Shown here piece by piece: positions 16,909-25,759 of a DNA stretch of 64,000 bases (position 1 is the stretch's first letter; each line of letters opens with the position of its first letter). The stretch is from Aequorivita sp. CIP111184. Lineage in GTDB: Bacteria > Bacteroidota > Bacteroidia > Flavobacteriales > Flavobacteriaceae. A program made the translations under genes and the position numbers. The stretch is from NCBI RefSeq assembly GCF_900489465.1, contig NZ_UEFQ01000015.1, positions 248,001 to 312,000 of the forward strand. Reading direction: 5' to 3'. The notes under the pieces are model-generated. The model ran no database searches and was not told the DNA's origin. It saw only the letters and a list, made by a program, of their open reading frames with translations.

Positions 16909-17719
16909 CGCGTCTTTTGTATTCTATGCTCTGTTTTAAAAGAAATTCCATCAATTCCATTTCGTTTTCAGGTTTCAGCAAGCGTTGTTCCATCCCGTTT
17001 TCTTGTGCGAAATAAAGAAAGTCCACCGCTTTTTCTTCTGGAATATCAAAGGTGGAAGCTATAAAGTTTCTGCTAAAACGCTGTTGCAAATTATTGTTCA
17101 AAGTATTGCCTGTTTCCAGTCTTTCGGCTGGGGTGGTTTTGTCCTTTTTTGGAAGCAATAAACTAACCGCACCTGACAAGATGCCTAAAATATTGGCACC
17201 GTTCGTCAATGTATTTCCATGCAGAGCCTCCTCTGCAGCGTTTCCAGCTATTCTTGTTTTATCATCCTGTTCAAATTGGTAGCCGTATTCTAGGTTTTCA
17301 TAACTTAAGTCCCAATCTTTATTAACAGTATAAGTATGTATTTTTTTTACGTCCACGTTAATATTGCCCGAAAGATCATAGGGCCTAACCACCACTTCAT
17401 CCAATTGATTGATTGATGGATTCATAACAATATTCATTCGCTTTTGTGTTATAATACCTTTATCAATAACTACTGTAAAAGATTGGTATTGCAGTGCGGT
17501 TATCTGTACACGGTCGTTTTCTGCTATTTCGATTTCGAAAGTTCCGTCAGGATTTGTTACTGTTCCTTTTTGGGAAGAAACGTTGTAAATATTGATGCCC
17601 TCGGCGTCATCACCATTGGGAACATGAATTTTTCCAGCCACTTTGGTGCGCTCTATTTCCTGCGCCAAAAGCACGGGTGAAACAATAATAAATAAAAGAA
17701 GAAGTAGTTTTTTTGCCAT
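16901..17719 (-). CDS. Carboxypeptidase-regulatory-like exported protein, paralogue 1
   Basis: The product (272 aa) has a signal peptide (MAKKLLLLLFIIVSPVLLAQ), a CarboxypepD_reg-like beta-sandwich (VAGKIHVPNGDDAEGINIYN, NPDGTFEIEI) and an uncharacterised C-terminal part. It is the first gene of a minus-strand set with its paralogue and the DUF6702 protein. Near residues 175-190 a GANILGILSGAVSLLLP stretch is hydrophobic enough to touch a membrane. Function is unknown. The pair is too short to be TonB-dependent receptors. Confidence 0.8.
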   Translation of the reverse strand: MAKKLLLLLFIIVSPVLLAQEIERTKVAGKIHVPNGDDAEGINIYNVSSQKGTVTNPDGTFEIEIAENDRVQITALQYQSFTVVIDKGIITQKRMNIVMNPSINQLDEVVVRPYDLSGNINVDVKKIHTYTVNKDWDLSYENLEYGYQFEQDDKTRIAGNAAEEALHGNTLTNGANILGILSGAVSLLLPKKDKTTPAERLETGNTLNNNLQQRFSRNFIASTFDIPEEKAVDFLYFAQENGMEQRLLKPENEMELMEFLLKQSIEYKRRGE

Positions 17720-17808
17720 TCACTAAAAATACGGTTTTGTTTTGTTAGCGAAAACTTAAAGTTTCAACTTTCAATAGTTAAATTTACACTTTAGAAAAAA
17801 CACTTAAA

Positions 17809-18513
17809 ATGAAAAACCTAATAATAGCAAGTACCAGCACCGTTTACGGAGGCGAATATTTAAATTATCTAACCGATGAAATGGCTGAACTATTTAAGGA
17901 TACTGAAGAAGTAATCTTCATTCCCTATGCTCGTCCCGGCGGTATCAGCCACGATGAATACACCGAAAAAGCTTCAAAGGCATTTCAAAAAATTGGAAAA
18001 AAATTAATTGGTTTACATACTTTTGAAAATCCCACGGAAGCACTTAAAAACGCAAAAGGATCATTTACGGGTGGCGGCAATACGTTTGTTTTAGTGAGTG
18101 CACTTTACCGTCTGGAATTGATGCAACCGCTTCGTGAAGCTATTTTTAATGGTTTGGCGTATATGGGGACAAGTGCTGGAAGTAATATTTGTGGAGTATC
18201 TATGCAAACAACGAACGATATGCCTATTGTTTATCCACCTTCATTTAAAACCTTAGGTGTTATTCCATTCAACCTCAACCCACATTATTTGGACCCTGAA
18301 CCAAACAGTAAACATATGGGCGAAACCCGCGAAACCCGTATTGCAGAATTTCATACACAAAATACAGTGCCCGTGGTTGGCTTGCGCGAAGGAAGTTGGT
18401 TAAATGTAAAAGGTGATAAAATTATTTTGAAAGGTGAATTGAAAGCCCGCGTTTTTGAGCAGGGGAAAGTACCTTATGAGGTAGAGAGTGGAACAGAGTT
18501 TTCAAATTTCTAA
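17809..18513 (+). CDS. pepE: Dipeptidase E (peptidase family S51)
   Basis: The product (234 aa) has the class I glutamine-amidotransferase-like fold of peptidase E, which hydrolyses dipeptides with N-terminal aspartate. The nucleophile S122 lies in MGTSAGSNICG, and FTGGGNTFVL and FNLNPHYLDP are family blocks. Length matches the enterobacterial enzyme. It acts in the cytoplasm. It is divergent from the exported protein set and converges on the GNAT gene. Confidence 0.95.
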   Translation: MKNLIIASTSTVYGGEYLNYLTDEMAELFKDTEEVIFIPYARPGGISHDEYTEKASKAFQKIGKKLIGLHTFENPTEALKNAKGSFTGGGNTFVLVSALYRLELMQPLREAIFNGLAYMGTSAGSNICGVSMQTTNDMPIVYPPSFKTLGVIPFNLNPHYLDPEPNSKHMGETRETRIAEFHTQNTVPVVGLREGSWLNVKGDKIILKGELKARVFEQGKVPYEVESGTEFSNF

Positions 18514-18552
18514 AACAATTGCTGATTTTCGACTCGTTCGAACTGAAACTAT

Positions 18553-18987
18553 TTATAATTCTTTTACAAAGTGATATCCTTTAGCCACAAAGCCTTGGTT
18601 GTAGTAAAACTTATGTGAAGGAAAATTGTGAACATAGGTATTAAGCTCAACCCAATTACAGGAATTTTTTCGCGCATAGTCGTAAATATATTCCATTAGT
18701 ATTTTACCTATTCCGTGGTTTCGGTATGCATCGTCAATAATTACGTGATCTACCTCTACACTCTTACCAGCATAATGCCTTGTTTGAAACCACAGGCCAC
18801 AAGTTCCTATTAACTTTTCATTATCAAAAACGCCCAGACACTCATAATTTTGTTGCACCATTTCCTGCAAACGTTCTATTAAAAGTGCTTCGGAAACGGA
18901 AAAATTACCCAGTTTTTGCAGAAGTGGGATGATATTTAAAATTTCCGCAGGCGGAATAATTTTAATTAGAATGTTACTTTTCGTCAT
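18553..18987 (-). CDS. GNAT-family N-acetyltransferase
   Basis: The product (144 aa) shows the GNAT core: a strand pair around LGVFDNEKLIGTCGLWFQTR, the acetyl-CoA pyrophosphate loop in DAYRNHGIGKILMEYI (R/Q-x-x-G-x-G/A form) and a C-terminal NFPSHKFYYNQGFVAKGYHF. The acceptor substrate is unknown. Its ATG overlaps the stop of the upstream T9SS cargo gene by one base (TAATG), so translation is coupled although the functions look unrelated. Confidence 0.9.
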   Translation of the reverse strand: MTKSNILIKIIPPAEILNIIPLLQKLGNFSVSEALLIERLQEMVQQNYECLGVFDNEKLIGTCGLWFQTRHYAGKSVEVDHVIIDDAYRNHGIGKILMEYIYDYARKNSCNWVELNTYVHNFPSHKFYYNQGFVAKGYHFVKEL

Positions 18988-20543
18988 TATTCGATTACAA
19001 TCATTTTAAGGGTTTTGGAAATGCCGTTCACGGTCAATTTGCAGAAATAGCTTCCGTTGGTAAGATTTATTTCACTCAAGTTTATAGGAACAATATATTT
19101 TCCGTAGCCCTTGTTTTCATTATCCATAACCGTATAAACTTTTCGTCCCTGTGCGTCAAAAAGATCAAGGCTCACTGTAGATTCCTCATGAAGTTTAAAG
19201 GAAACATAACTCATATCGCTGGCTGGGTTAGGATACTGTATAGCGTTGTTTATTTGTTGCGCAGCGCCATCTTCAACTGAGAGAATAGAAAACGGGGTTA
19301 CATCTGTCCAAACACTAAGCTGAAAGGTGTCAAGCCTTGTCCAAATAGGGCGAACAATATTATTGTGAACAACAATATTGGTATAATCGCCAAAGAAAAC
19401 TCCTGCATTGGGATTAAATGGCGATTCACTTATTCGTTTGTTTACGATAGTATTTCCACCATCATCGGAATAAGCAATGTAAACGTCTGTTTTGTTATCG
19501 GTATAATTTCTTCTATCGTAAAACACAAAAAACAGGTTACCGTTGGTTTGATCAATATCCATCCAAGTGAAAAATTGTTGTTTTCCGGCAGGGTCGTCAT
19601 TGACGCGTATTGGACCACTCCATGTATCGCCTCCATCGGTAGATTTACTCATCCAAACATCAGTATCATTTGCGCCGTTTCGTTGGTCGCTCCAGTTTAC
19701 ATAGATAGTTCCGTTGTTTGGTCCACCGCTCAGGTCACATTTGGTTATTGGCAAACCGTTACCACGGTATATTCCCGGAATGGAATAGTCCCAGCCCGTT
19801 GGCATTGGGTCTATCGCTATTTCTTCATTAAGCCAAGTTTCACCTTGGTCCAAAGATTTGTTGAAAACAATTCCATTTGGTCCAGCCCACGCAACATAAA
19901 TTTCACCATTCGGGCCTACTGCAGGAACAGCGCCTTCTACTGTGTTGTCTTCATCCACGCAATCACCATCGATTATATTTATCTTTTTTGGGGTTGACCA
20001 TGTTTGTGCACCATCTGTAGATTTTGAAAAAAGAATAACAGATTTATCATTCGGATTATTACTACCGTAATCATCAAACTGCGTCCATGTTAAATAAATA
20101 TTGTTATTGTTGCGGTCAATAACACTCCACTGTTTGTCCTGGGCTTTATTTCCGTTTAGACCAGTGTAAGTTCCGCTGCTCCAGTTGCTGCCATTATCAG
20201 TAGATTTCTGGCACACAATTCTATCAATCCAGTTTCCACTGGCGGGATTTGAAAGGTGGAAATAATAAAAATTTCCATCTGTATCTACATCAAAAGCTGG
20301 ATCACCCCAAACACCGTAGGTTGAAGTCATTGTTTGCTCGCTCCAAGTTATTCCGCCATCGCTACTGTTATACAAATTATTCAAATTTGCACCCGCCACA
20401 AGAATATCTGTATTTAGCGGATTCATCATTATTGAAGGTTCATTGGGAGAATTGCTATTGGTAATCATAACGTTTTGGGCATTTACCGATGCAACAGTAA
20501 AACTGCAAATCAAAAAGATCTTGGATAGTTTCAGGGAAGTCAT
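18987..20543 (-). CDS. Exported Asp-box (BNR) beta-propeller protein with T9SS type A sorting domain
   Basis: The product (518 aa) has a signal peptide and six Asp-box-like repeats (SSDGGITW, STDNGSNW, STDGAQTW, SLDQGETW, STDGGDTW, SDDGGNT), the pattern of a sialidase-type beta-propeller. The catalytic arginine triad of sialidases is not evident, so hydrolase activity is uncertain. Residues from about 435 form a T9SS type A sorting domain (YPNPASD, LFDAQGRKVY, LTNGSYFCKL), which directs export across the outer membrane and attachment to the surface. Confidence 0.88.
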   Translation of the reverse strand: MTSLKLSKIFLICSFTVASVNAQNVMITNSNSPNEPSIMMNPLNTDILVAGANLNNLYNSSDGGITWSEQTMTSTYGVWGDPAFDVDTDGNFYYFHLSNPASGNWIDRIVCQKSTDNGSNWSSGTYTGLNGNKAQDKQWSVIDRNNNNIYLTWTQFDDYGSNNPNDKSVILFSKSTDGAQTWSTPKKINIIDGDCVDEDNTVEGAVPAVGPNGEIYVAWAGPNGIVFNKSLDQGETWLNEEIAIDPMPTGWDYSIPGIYRGNGLPITKCDLSGGPNNGTIYVNWSDQRNGANDTDVWMSKSTDGGDTWSGPIRVNDDPAGKQQFFTWMDIDQTNGNLFFVFYDRRNYTDNKTDVYIAYSDDGGNTIVNKRISESPFNPNAGVFFGDYTNIVVHNNIVRPIWTRLDTFQLSVWTDVTPFSILSVEDGAAQQINNAIQYPNPASDMSYVSFKLHEESTVSLDLFDAQGRKVYTVMDNENKGYGKYIVPINLSEINLTNGSYFCKLTVNGISKTLKMIVIE

Positions 20544-20711
20544 ACTATTTAAGGTTATATATGGTTAGTAAATGTATAAAATACATTCCTTTATTTTGAA
20601 AGAAATATACTTTCAATTCCTAAAATTCAATTAAAAAAAGAAGCAATAATCGGGTACTAAATTATTTTTAACGAATTTAGTAAACTCAAAAATTTAGAAT
20701 TTTCACATTTA

Positions 20712-21458
20712 ATGAAACGAAACGAATTTATCAAAATTTCAAGTATTACCGGGCTAAGTTTAGCAATATTTCCGCAGTTCTCTTTCAAAAATTTTATGGA
20801 AGAATTTACCCGAAACCAATTAATAGGTAAGGGAAACCCAGATATTGTAGGAGATAGTTACACCTCGAAAATGCACAAAACTGCGAAGGAAGCATTCAAC
20901 CGAATGAAAGCAGCAGCGGCAAAGGAAAACATAAATATAGAAGTAGTTTCTGCTTACCGAAGCTTTCAGCGACAGAAAGAAATTTTTGAAGGGAAATACA
21001 AACGCTTCACTTCCGAAGGACTTTCACCGGAAAAAGCAATTCAAAAAATAATAGATTATTCCACCATTCCCGGTACCTCGCGCCACCATTGGGGGACCGA
21101 TATTGATATTATTGATGCTAATGCACCAAGACCTTCAAATGTGTTGATGCCCGAAAATTTCCATGGAACGGGGCCCTTTTGCAATTTAAAAACCTGGCTA
21201 AACAAAAACGCTGAGAAATTTGACTTTTACGAAGTATATACAGACAACGGCAACCGCAAAGGCTTTAAGTATGAGCCGTGGCACTTTAGCTATGCGCCCA
21301 TTTCCATCCCAATGTTGAAAGCATATAAAGAACAGATTGATGTGAAAAAAATGCTTTCAGAAGAAAAGATTTTGGGGAATGAGCATTTTTCCGAAGCCTT
21401 CGTTTCAAAATATGTAAAAGAGAATATATTGGATATCAATCCAAAATTGCTTTCTTAA
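20712..21458 (+). CDS. VanY-like D-alanyl-D-alanine carboxypeptidase (peptidase M15B)
   Basis: The product (248 aa) has the M15 zinc site: SRHHWGTDIDI with H126 and D132-type ligands (H125/H126, D130/D132) and EPWHFSY with E188 and ligand H191. SAYRSFQRQKEIF is the family's N-terminal block. It is a peptidoglycan DD-carboxypeptidase or related endopeptidase, acting in the periplasm. The N-terminus (MKRNEFIKISSITGLSLAIF) is a signal sequence that resembles flavobacterial Tat leaders but lacks a true twin arginine. It stands alone between a divergent gene and gpmI. Confidence 0.92.
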   Translation: MKRNEFIKISSITGLSLAIFPQFSFKNFMEEFTRNQLIGKGNPDIVGDSYTSKMHKTAKEAFNRMKAAAAKENINIEVVSAYRSFQRQKEIFEGKYKRFTSEGLSPEKAIQKIIDYSTIPGTSRHHWGTDIDIIDANAPRPSNVLMPENFHGTGPFCNLKTWLNKNAEKFDFYEVYTDNGNRKGFKYEPWHFSYAPISIPMLKAYKEQIDVKKMLSEEKILGNEHFSEAFVSKYVKENILDINPKLLS

Positions 21459-21569
21459 AATAGGTTAAAAGTTTAAGGTTTAATATTTCTAATTTGATTT
21501 TTAAAACTTATGAAACCATAAAATAGATTTCAAAATTTAATTTCCAACAACCCTTCGTATCTTTGTACA

Positions 21570-23087
21570 ATGAATAAAAAAGTCATTTTAATGATTCTCG
21601 ACGGTTGGGGAATCACACAAGATCCTTCAGTTTCTGCCATTGCCCAAGCAGATACTCCTTTTATTGATTCACTTCTCAAAAAATATCCACACGCTCAACT
21701 ACTTACACATGGAATGAACGTAGGTCTGCCCGAAGGGCAAATGGGTAATAGCGAAGTTGGGCATATGAATCTAGGCGCAGGAAGAATTGTCTATCAAGAC
21801 CTCGCCAAAATAAATATGGCAGTTGAAAAAGGCACATTAAGCAGTGAGCCCGAACTTAAAAAGGCCTTTGAGTACGCCAAAAGCCACAACAAAAAAGTAC
21901 ATTTTGTGGGCCTCGTTTCTAACGGTGGAGTTCACTCACACATAGATCATTTAAAAGGATTATTGACCGCAGCGCATAATGATGGATTGAAAAATGTGTA
22001 TGTCCACGCCTTTACCGATGGGCGCGATGTGGATCCACATTCAGGAAAAGGTTTTATTGCAGATCTTGAAAATCATTTGGCAAAAACGGTTGGAAAACTG
22101 GCTTCAATTATTGGCCGTTATTACGCAATGGATCGTGATAAGCGTTGGGAACGCGTGAAGAAAGCCTATGATTTATTACGCTTCGGAATAGGAAAACCTT
22201 CACACGAGGCGGTAAAAAGCATTGAAGAAAGTTATGCCAAAGGAATTACCGACGAATTCATTGAGCCAATTGTTATGACTTCACCTGAAGGAAAACCTGT
22301 TGCGACCATTGAAAAAGATGATGTTGTTATTTTCTTCAATTTTAGAACAGATCGCGGTAGGCAACTTACAGAAGTTTTGACTCAAAAGAATCACGAAAAT
22401 TTTGGAATGAAAACACTTCCGCTTTATTTCGTAACACTTACCAATTATGATGATTCCTTCGGAAATATCCATGTAGTTTACAATAAGGAAAATCTCCACG
22501 ACACCTTAGGCGAAATTTTGGAGAAGAACGGAAAGAAGCAAATCCGCATTGCTGAAACAGAGAAATATCCACACGTTACGTTCTTCTTTTCTGGCGGAAG
22601 GGAAATTCCTTTTGAAGGCGAAAAACGAATCCTTTGCCCCTCGCCTACTGTGGCAACTTACGATTTAAAACCCGAAATGAGCGCTTATGAACTTCGGGAT
22701 ATGATTCTTCCAGAAATTGAAAAAGAAACTGCCGATTTTATCTGTTTAAATTTCGCAAACGCAGATATGGTTGGTCACACAGGCGTTTTTGAAGCGGCAA
22801 TAAAAGCCTGCGAAACTGTGGACAAATGTGCAAAAGCAATTGTGGAGCAAGCTTTGGAAAGCCATTATGCTACAATCATTATAGCTGACCATGGTAACAG
22901 CGAAACGATGCGAAACCCGGACGGTTCACCAAATACGGCACACACTACCAATCCGGTTCCAATTATAATTGTTGACACTGAAATAAAAGCCGTTAAAAAC
23001 GGTATTTTGGGCGATGTAGCCCCAACGATTCTCGATATTATGGGCATTGAAAAACCCGAAATAATGACGCAACATTCCCTAATTTGA
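21570..23087 (+). CDS. gpmI: 2,3-bisphosphoglycerate-independent phosphoglycerate mutase
   Basis: The product (505 aa, normal length) interconverts 3- and 2-phosphoglycerate in glycolysis. The phosphoserine S61 lies in MGNSEVGHMNLGAGR; metal-ligand blocks include DGWG at the N-terminus, FTDGRDVDPHSG, NFANADMVGHTG and ADHGNSE. A TATCTTTG box at 21558-21565 ends only five bases before the ATG, so the transcript may be leaderless or have a minimal leader. A thioredoxin-like lipoprotein gene follows after 4 bases. Confidence 0.97.
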   Translation: MNKKVILMILDGWGITQDPSVSAIAQADTPFIDSLLKKYPHAQLLTHGMNVGLPEGQMGNSEVGHMNLGAGRIVYQDLAKINMAVEKGTLSSEPELKKAFEYAKSHNKKVHFVGLVSNGGVHSHIDHLKGLLTAAHNDGLKNVYVHAFTDGRDVDPHSGKGFIADLENHLAKTVGKLASIIGRYYAMDRDKRWERVKKAYDLLRFGIGKPSHEAVKSIEESYAKGITDEFIEPIVMTSPEGKPVATIEKDDVVIFFNFRTDRGRQLTEVLTQKNHENFGMKTLPLYFVTLTNYDDSFGNIHVVYNKENLHDTLGEILEKNGKKQIRIAETEKYPHVTFFFSGGREIPFEGEKRILCPSPTVATYDLKPEMSAYELRDMILPEIEKETADFICLNFANADMVGHTGVFEAAIKACETVDKCAKAIVEQALESHYATIIIADHGNSETMRNPDGSPNTAHTTNPVPIIIVDTEIKAVKNGILGDVAPTILDIMGIEKPEIMTQHSLI

Positions 23088-23091
23088 AATT

Positions 23092-23682
23092 ATGAAAATA
23101 ATAATAATTATACTTTCAGCACTGTTTCTAGTTGCATGTAACTCTTCAAAAGAAAAAAATAAACTTGATAAAACCACATCGAAAGAAATGATTTCAGAGC
23201 AATCTAAAAAGAACATAAACGATACGGTTCCCTACGAAGATTCTGTGATGCTTTTGGGACAAGCCAATAGAAAAGGGTTTCAAATGGATGCGTTTAAAGA
23301 TTGGTTTAATACTGGTTATGAAGATTACAAAGTTGATTCTAAAACTATAGAACAACTTAAACCACTTTTACAAGAAGTAAACATTACAGTTTTTATGGGA
23401 ACTTGGTGCGAAGATAGCCAACGCGAAACACCTCATTTTTATAAAATTTTAGACGATGCTGGTTTTGATGAATCAAAACTGACCTTGATAACTGTTTCCG
23501 AAGAAAAAACAACTCCGCAAGGTTTTGAGAAAGGAAAAGATATTACCAATGTGCCTACCATTATTTTTTACAAAGACGGAAAAGAATTAGGCCGAATTGT
23601 AGAATACCCAATTGAAAGCCTTGAAAAAGATATGTCCGCAATATTAAGCGGAAAGGAATACAAACACGCTTACGCCGAATAA
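23092..23682 (+). CDS. Thioredoxin-like lipoprotein with a single active-site cysteine
   Basis: The product (196 aa) has a lipoprotein signal with lipobox LVAC (C16), so it is anchored in a membrane facing the periplasm. Residues from about 85 form a thioredoxin fold: ITVFMGTWCEDSQRETP, then NVPTIIFYKDGKELGR with the cis-proline. The active site reads C106-E-D-S109, so the second cysteine of CxxC is a serine. Such one-cysteine proteins can bind glutathione or act in disulfide isomerisation but cannot do standard dithiol exchange. It starts 4 bases after gpmI, probably the same transcript. Confidence 0.87.
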   Translation: MKIIIIILSALFLVACNSSKEKNKLDKTTSKEMISEQSKKNINDTVPYEDSVMLLGQANRKGFQMDAFKDWFNTGYEDYKVDSKTIEQLKPLLQEVNITVFMGTWCEDSQRETPHFYKILDDAGFDESKLTLITVSEEKTTPQGFEKGKDITNVPTIIFYKDGKELGRIVEYPIESLEKDMSAILSGKEYKHAYAE

Positions 23683-23685
23683 AAC

Positions 23686-23716
23686 TTTAGCATCGGTATA
23701 ATTCTTTGTAATTTTG
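23686..23716 (+). promoter_or_regulatory. Candidate Bacteroidota-type promoter for the HAD gene and map
   Basis: TTTAG at 23686-23690 (near the -33 TTTG consensus) is followed at the usual distance by TAATTTTG at 23709-23716, an exact TAnnTTTG -7 box. It ends 17 bases before the ATG at 23734 and would drive the HAD-like gene and map. Confidence 0.5.
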
Positions 23717-23733
23717 CGGTTTGAAAATTGAAA

Positions 23734-24141
23734 ATGATTAGAGAGACCTTAACAATTGCTGTAGATTTTGACGGAACTATCGTTGAAGACGAATATCCGC
23801 GAATTGGTCGCCCCATTATTTTTGCTTTTGACACGTTGAAGAAATTGCAAGATGAAGGGCACAGACTTATTCTATGGACATACCGAAAAGGCAGCGCTTT
23901 GGAAGATGCTGTGAAATTTTGTAAAGAAAACGGTATCCTTTTTTACGCTGTAAACCAAAGTTTTCCGGAAGAAGAATTTGATATTTCATATAGTCGAAAA
24001 ATTAATGCCGACGTTTTTATAGACGATCGCAATGTTGGCGGACTAAAAAGTTGGGGCGAAATATATCAACAACTTATTGGCCAACCCGCGCCTGCAAAAT
24101 CTAAAACCCAGAAAAGGGGATTGTTTTCCTTTTTAAAATAG
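23734..24141 (+). CDS. Small HAD-like hydrolase (BT0820-type)
   Basis: The product (135 aa) begins with the HAD nucleophile motif D11-F-D13-G-T, has LILWTYRKG as motif II and FIDDRNVGG as the terminal acidic motif. It is a compact HAD protein without a cap, like a group known from Bacteroides and labelled hydrolase; its substrate is unknown. ATG 23734 was preferred to TTG 23728 because the promoter box is close. The lysine-rich C-terminus (KSKTQKRGLFSFLK) is short and disordered. It is followed after 4 bases by map. Confidence 0.88.
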   Translation: MIRETLTIAVDFDGTIVEDEYPRIGRPIIFAFDTLKKLQDEGHRLILWTYRKGSALEDAVKFCKENGILFYAVNQSFPEEEFDISYSRKINADVFIDDRNVGGLKSWGEIYQQLIGQPAPAKSKTQKRGLFSFLK

Positions 24142-24145
24142 CACT

Positions 24146-24964
24146 ATGATAATTCCAAAAACACGAGAAGAAATTGAATTGATGCGCGAAAGCGCTTTGG
24201 TAGTATCCCGCACTTTGGGAATGCTCGCAAAGGAAGTAAAACCAGGTATTACAACCAATCAGCTAAATAAAATGGCGGAAGATTATATTCGTAGCCAAGA
24301 CGCTATTCCGGGATTTTTAGGTCTTTATGATTGTCCCTCTACCCTACTTACCAGTGTAAATGAAGCGGTGGTTCACGGTTTACCAACAGATATCCCTTTA
24401 AAAGAAGGTGATATAGTAGCTATTGATTGCGGTGCGATCAAAAATGGTTTTTATGGTGATCACGCCTATACTTTTGAAGTAGGTGAAGTAGATCCTGAGA
24501 TTAAAAAATTACTTAAAATTACCAAAGAATCACTATACATCGGTATTCGTGAATTTAAAGCAGGCAATCGCGTTGGCGATGTAGGTTTCGCAATTCAGGA
24601 ATATTGTGAAGCGCAAGGTTATGGTGTTGTACGCGAATTAGTAGGCCACGGTTTAGGAACGAAAATGCACGAAGAACCAGAGATGCCAAATTACGGGCGT
24701 CGCGGTCGCGGAAAGAAATTTATTGAAGGAATGACCATTGCTCTGGAACCAATGGTAAATATGGGAACGCAAAAAGTGAAACAATTAAAAGATGGTTGGA
24801 CTATAGTAACGCTGGATGGACAACCAAGCGCACACTTTGAACACGACATTGCTTTGGTAAATGGAAAACCTGAATTGCTTTCTACTTTTGCCTATGTTTA
24901 TGAAGCATTGGGAATTGTAAGTGACGAAGAGAAAGAGTTTAGAGAAAAGGAATTCGTTCTATAA
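24146..24964 (+). CDS. map: Type I methionine aminopeptidase
   Basis: The product (272 aa) removes N-terminal methionine in the cytoplasm. The metal site is visible: the first aspartate in AIDCGAIKNGFYGDHAYTF with the second in GDHAYTF, the histidine in VGHGLGTKMHEEP, the glutamate in MTIALEPMV, and the last glutamate in HFEHDIAL. Length is typical for the type without an N-terminal extension. It is co-directional with the HAD gene (4-base gap) and with a methyltransferase gene. Confidence 0.97.
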   Translation: MIIPKTREEIELMRESALVVSRTLGMLAKEVKPGITTNQLNKMAEDYIRSQDAIPGFLGLYDCPSTLLTSVNEAVVHGLPTDIPLKEGDIVAIDCGAIKNGFYGDHAYTFEVGEVDPEIKKLLKITKESLYIGIREFKAGNRVGDVGFAIQEYCEAQGYGVVRELVGHGLGTKMHEEPEMPNYGRRGRGKKFIEGMTIALEPMVNMGTQKVKQLKDGWTIVTLDGQPSAHFEHDIALVNGKPELLSTFAYVYEALGIVSDEEKEFREKEFVL

Positions 24965-24976
24965 CAATCTCCATCT

Positions 24977-25732
24977 TTGTTCAAAAAAATCCTAAATACT
25001 ATTCCAAGACCCCTTCTCATTAGGTTGAGTATTATCGGCAGGCCCATACTGGCTTTATTTCTGAAAGGGAGTAAATACACAGATCCCATTGATGGAAAAT
25101 CCTACCGAAAGTTTCTTCCATACGGTTATGAAATTGTTCGTGAAAATGTACTTTCTCCAGGCACACTTTCCCTAGAGCGACATAGATTATTCTGGCTTTA
25201 TCTTCAAAATGAAACAGGCTTCTTCACTGAAAATCTGAAAGTGCTTCATTTCGCACCCGAGCAGGCATTTTATAAAAAATTTCGGAAAATGAGAAATCTA
25301 GATTATACTACAACAGATTTAAATTCACCGATTGCCGATGTAAAAGCAGATATTTGTAATTTACCTTTTGAAGATAACCAATTCGACTTTATAATCTGCA
25401 ATCACGTTTTGGAACATATTCCAGATGACACTAAAGCGATGCAGGAAATTTATCGCGTTTTAGCGCCCGGAGGCACTGCAATTCTACAAGTTCCTTACAA
25501 AGCAGATTTAAAAACCACTTTTGAAGATGATACTATTACAGACCCAAAAGAGCGTGCAAAAATATTTGGACAATACGATCATGTTAGGGTTTATGGAATG
25601 GATTATTTCACCAAACTTGAAAGAATCGGGTTTAAGGTTGAAGCTGTGGATTACACATATATTATTTCTTCGACAGACGTAGAAAAATACAGATTACCGA
25701 AAGGGGAATTAATTCCCGTATGTAAAAAATAA
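24977..25732 (+). CDS. SAM-dependent methyltransferase (type 11)
   Basis: The product (251 aa) has a SAM-binding fold starting near residue 85 (LKVLHFAPEQ, a divergent motif I without GxGxG), then TTDLNSPIADVKADICNLPFEDNQFDFIICNHVLEH and the motif YRVLAPGGTAILQVP. Substrate is unknown. The first 60 residues are basic and hydrophobic (ILALFLKGSKY). The start appears to be TTG 24977, because no ATG lies in frame before the conserved region. It follows map by 12 bases. Confidence 0.85.
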   Translation: MFKKILNTIPRPLLIRLSIIGRPILALFLKGSKYTDPIDGKSYRKFLPYGYEIVRENVLSPGTLSLERHRLFWLYLQNETGFFTENLKVLHFAPEQAFYKKFRKMRNLDYTTTDLNSPIADVKADICNLPFEDNQFDFIICNHVLEHIPDDTKAMQEIYRVLAPGGTAILQVPYKADLKTTFEDDTITDPKERAKIFGQYDHVRVYGMDYFTKLERIGFKVEAVDYTYIISSTDVEKYRLPKGELIPVCKK

Positions 25733-25759
25733 TTTGTTCTTTTGTCTGAAATTTCCTGA

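Noticed and set aside
16135-17719. TonB-dependent receptor (SusC-like) genes
   Set aside because: Only the carboxypeptidase-regulatory-like domain is present; there is no plug or barrel and the proteins are under 280 residues.
19365-19997. A 210-codon open frame on the plus strand inside the Asp-box gene
   Set aside because: It is antisense to the repeats of a well-supported gene, has no recognisable domain, and its residues follow from the opposite-strand codons.
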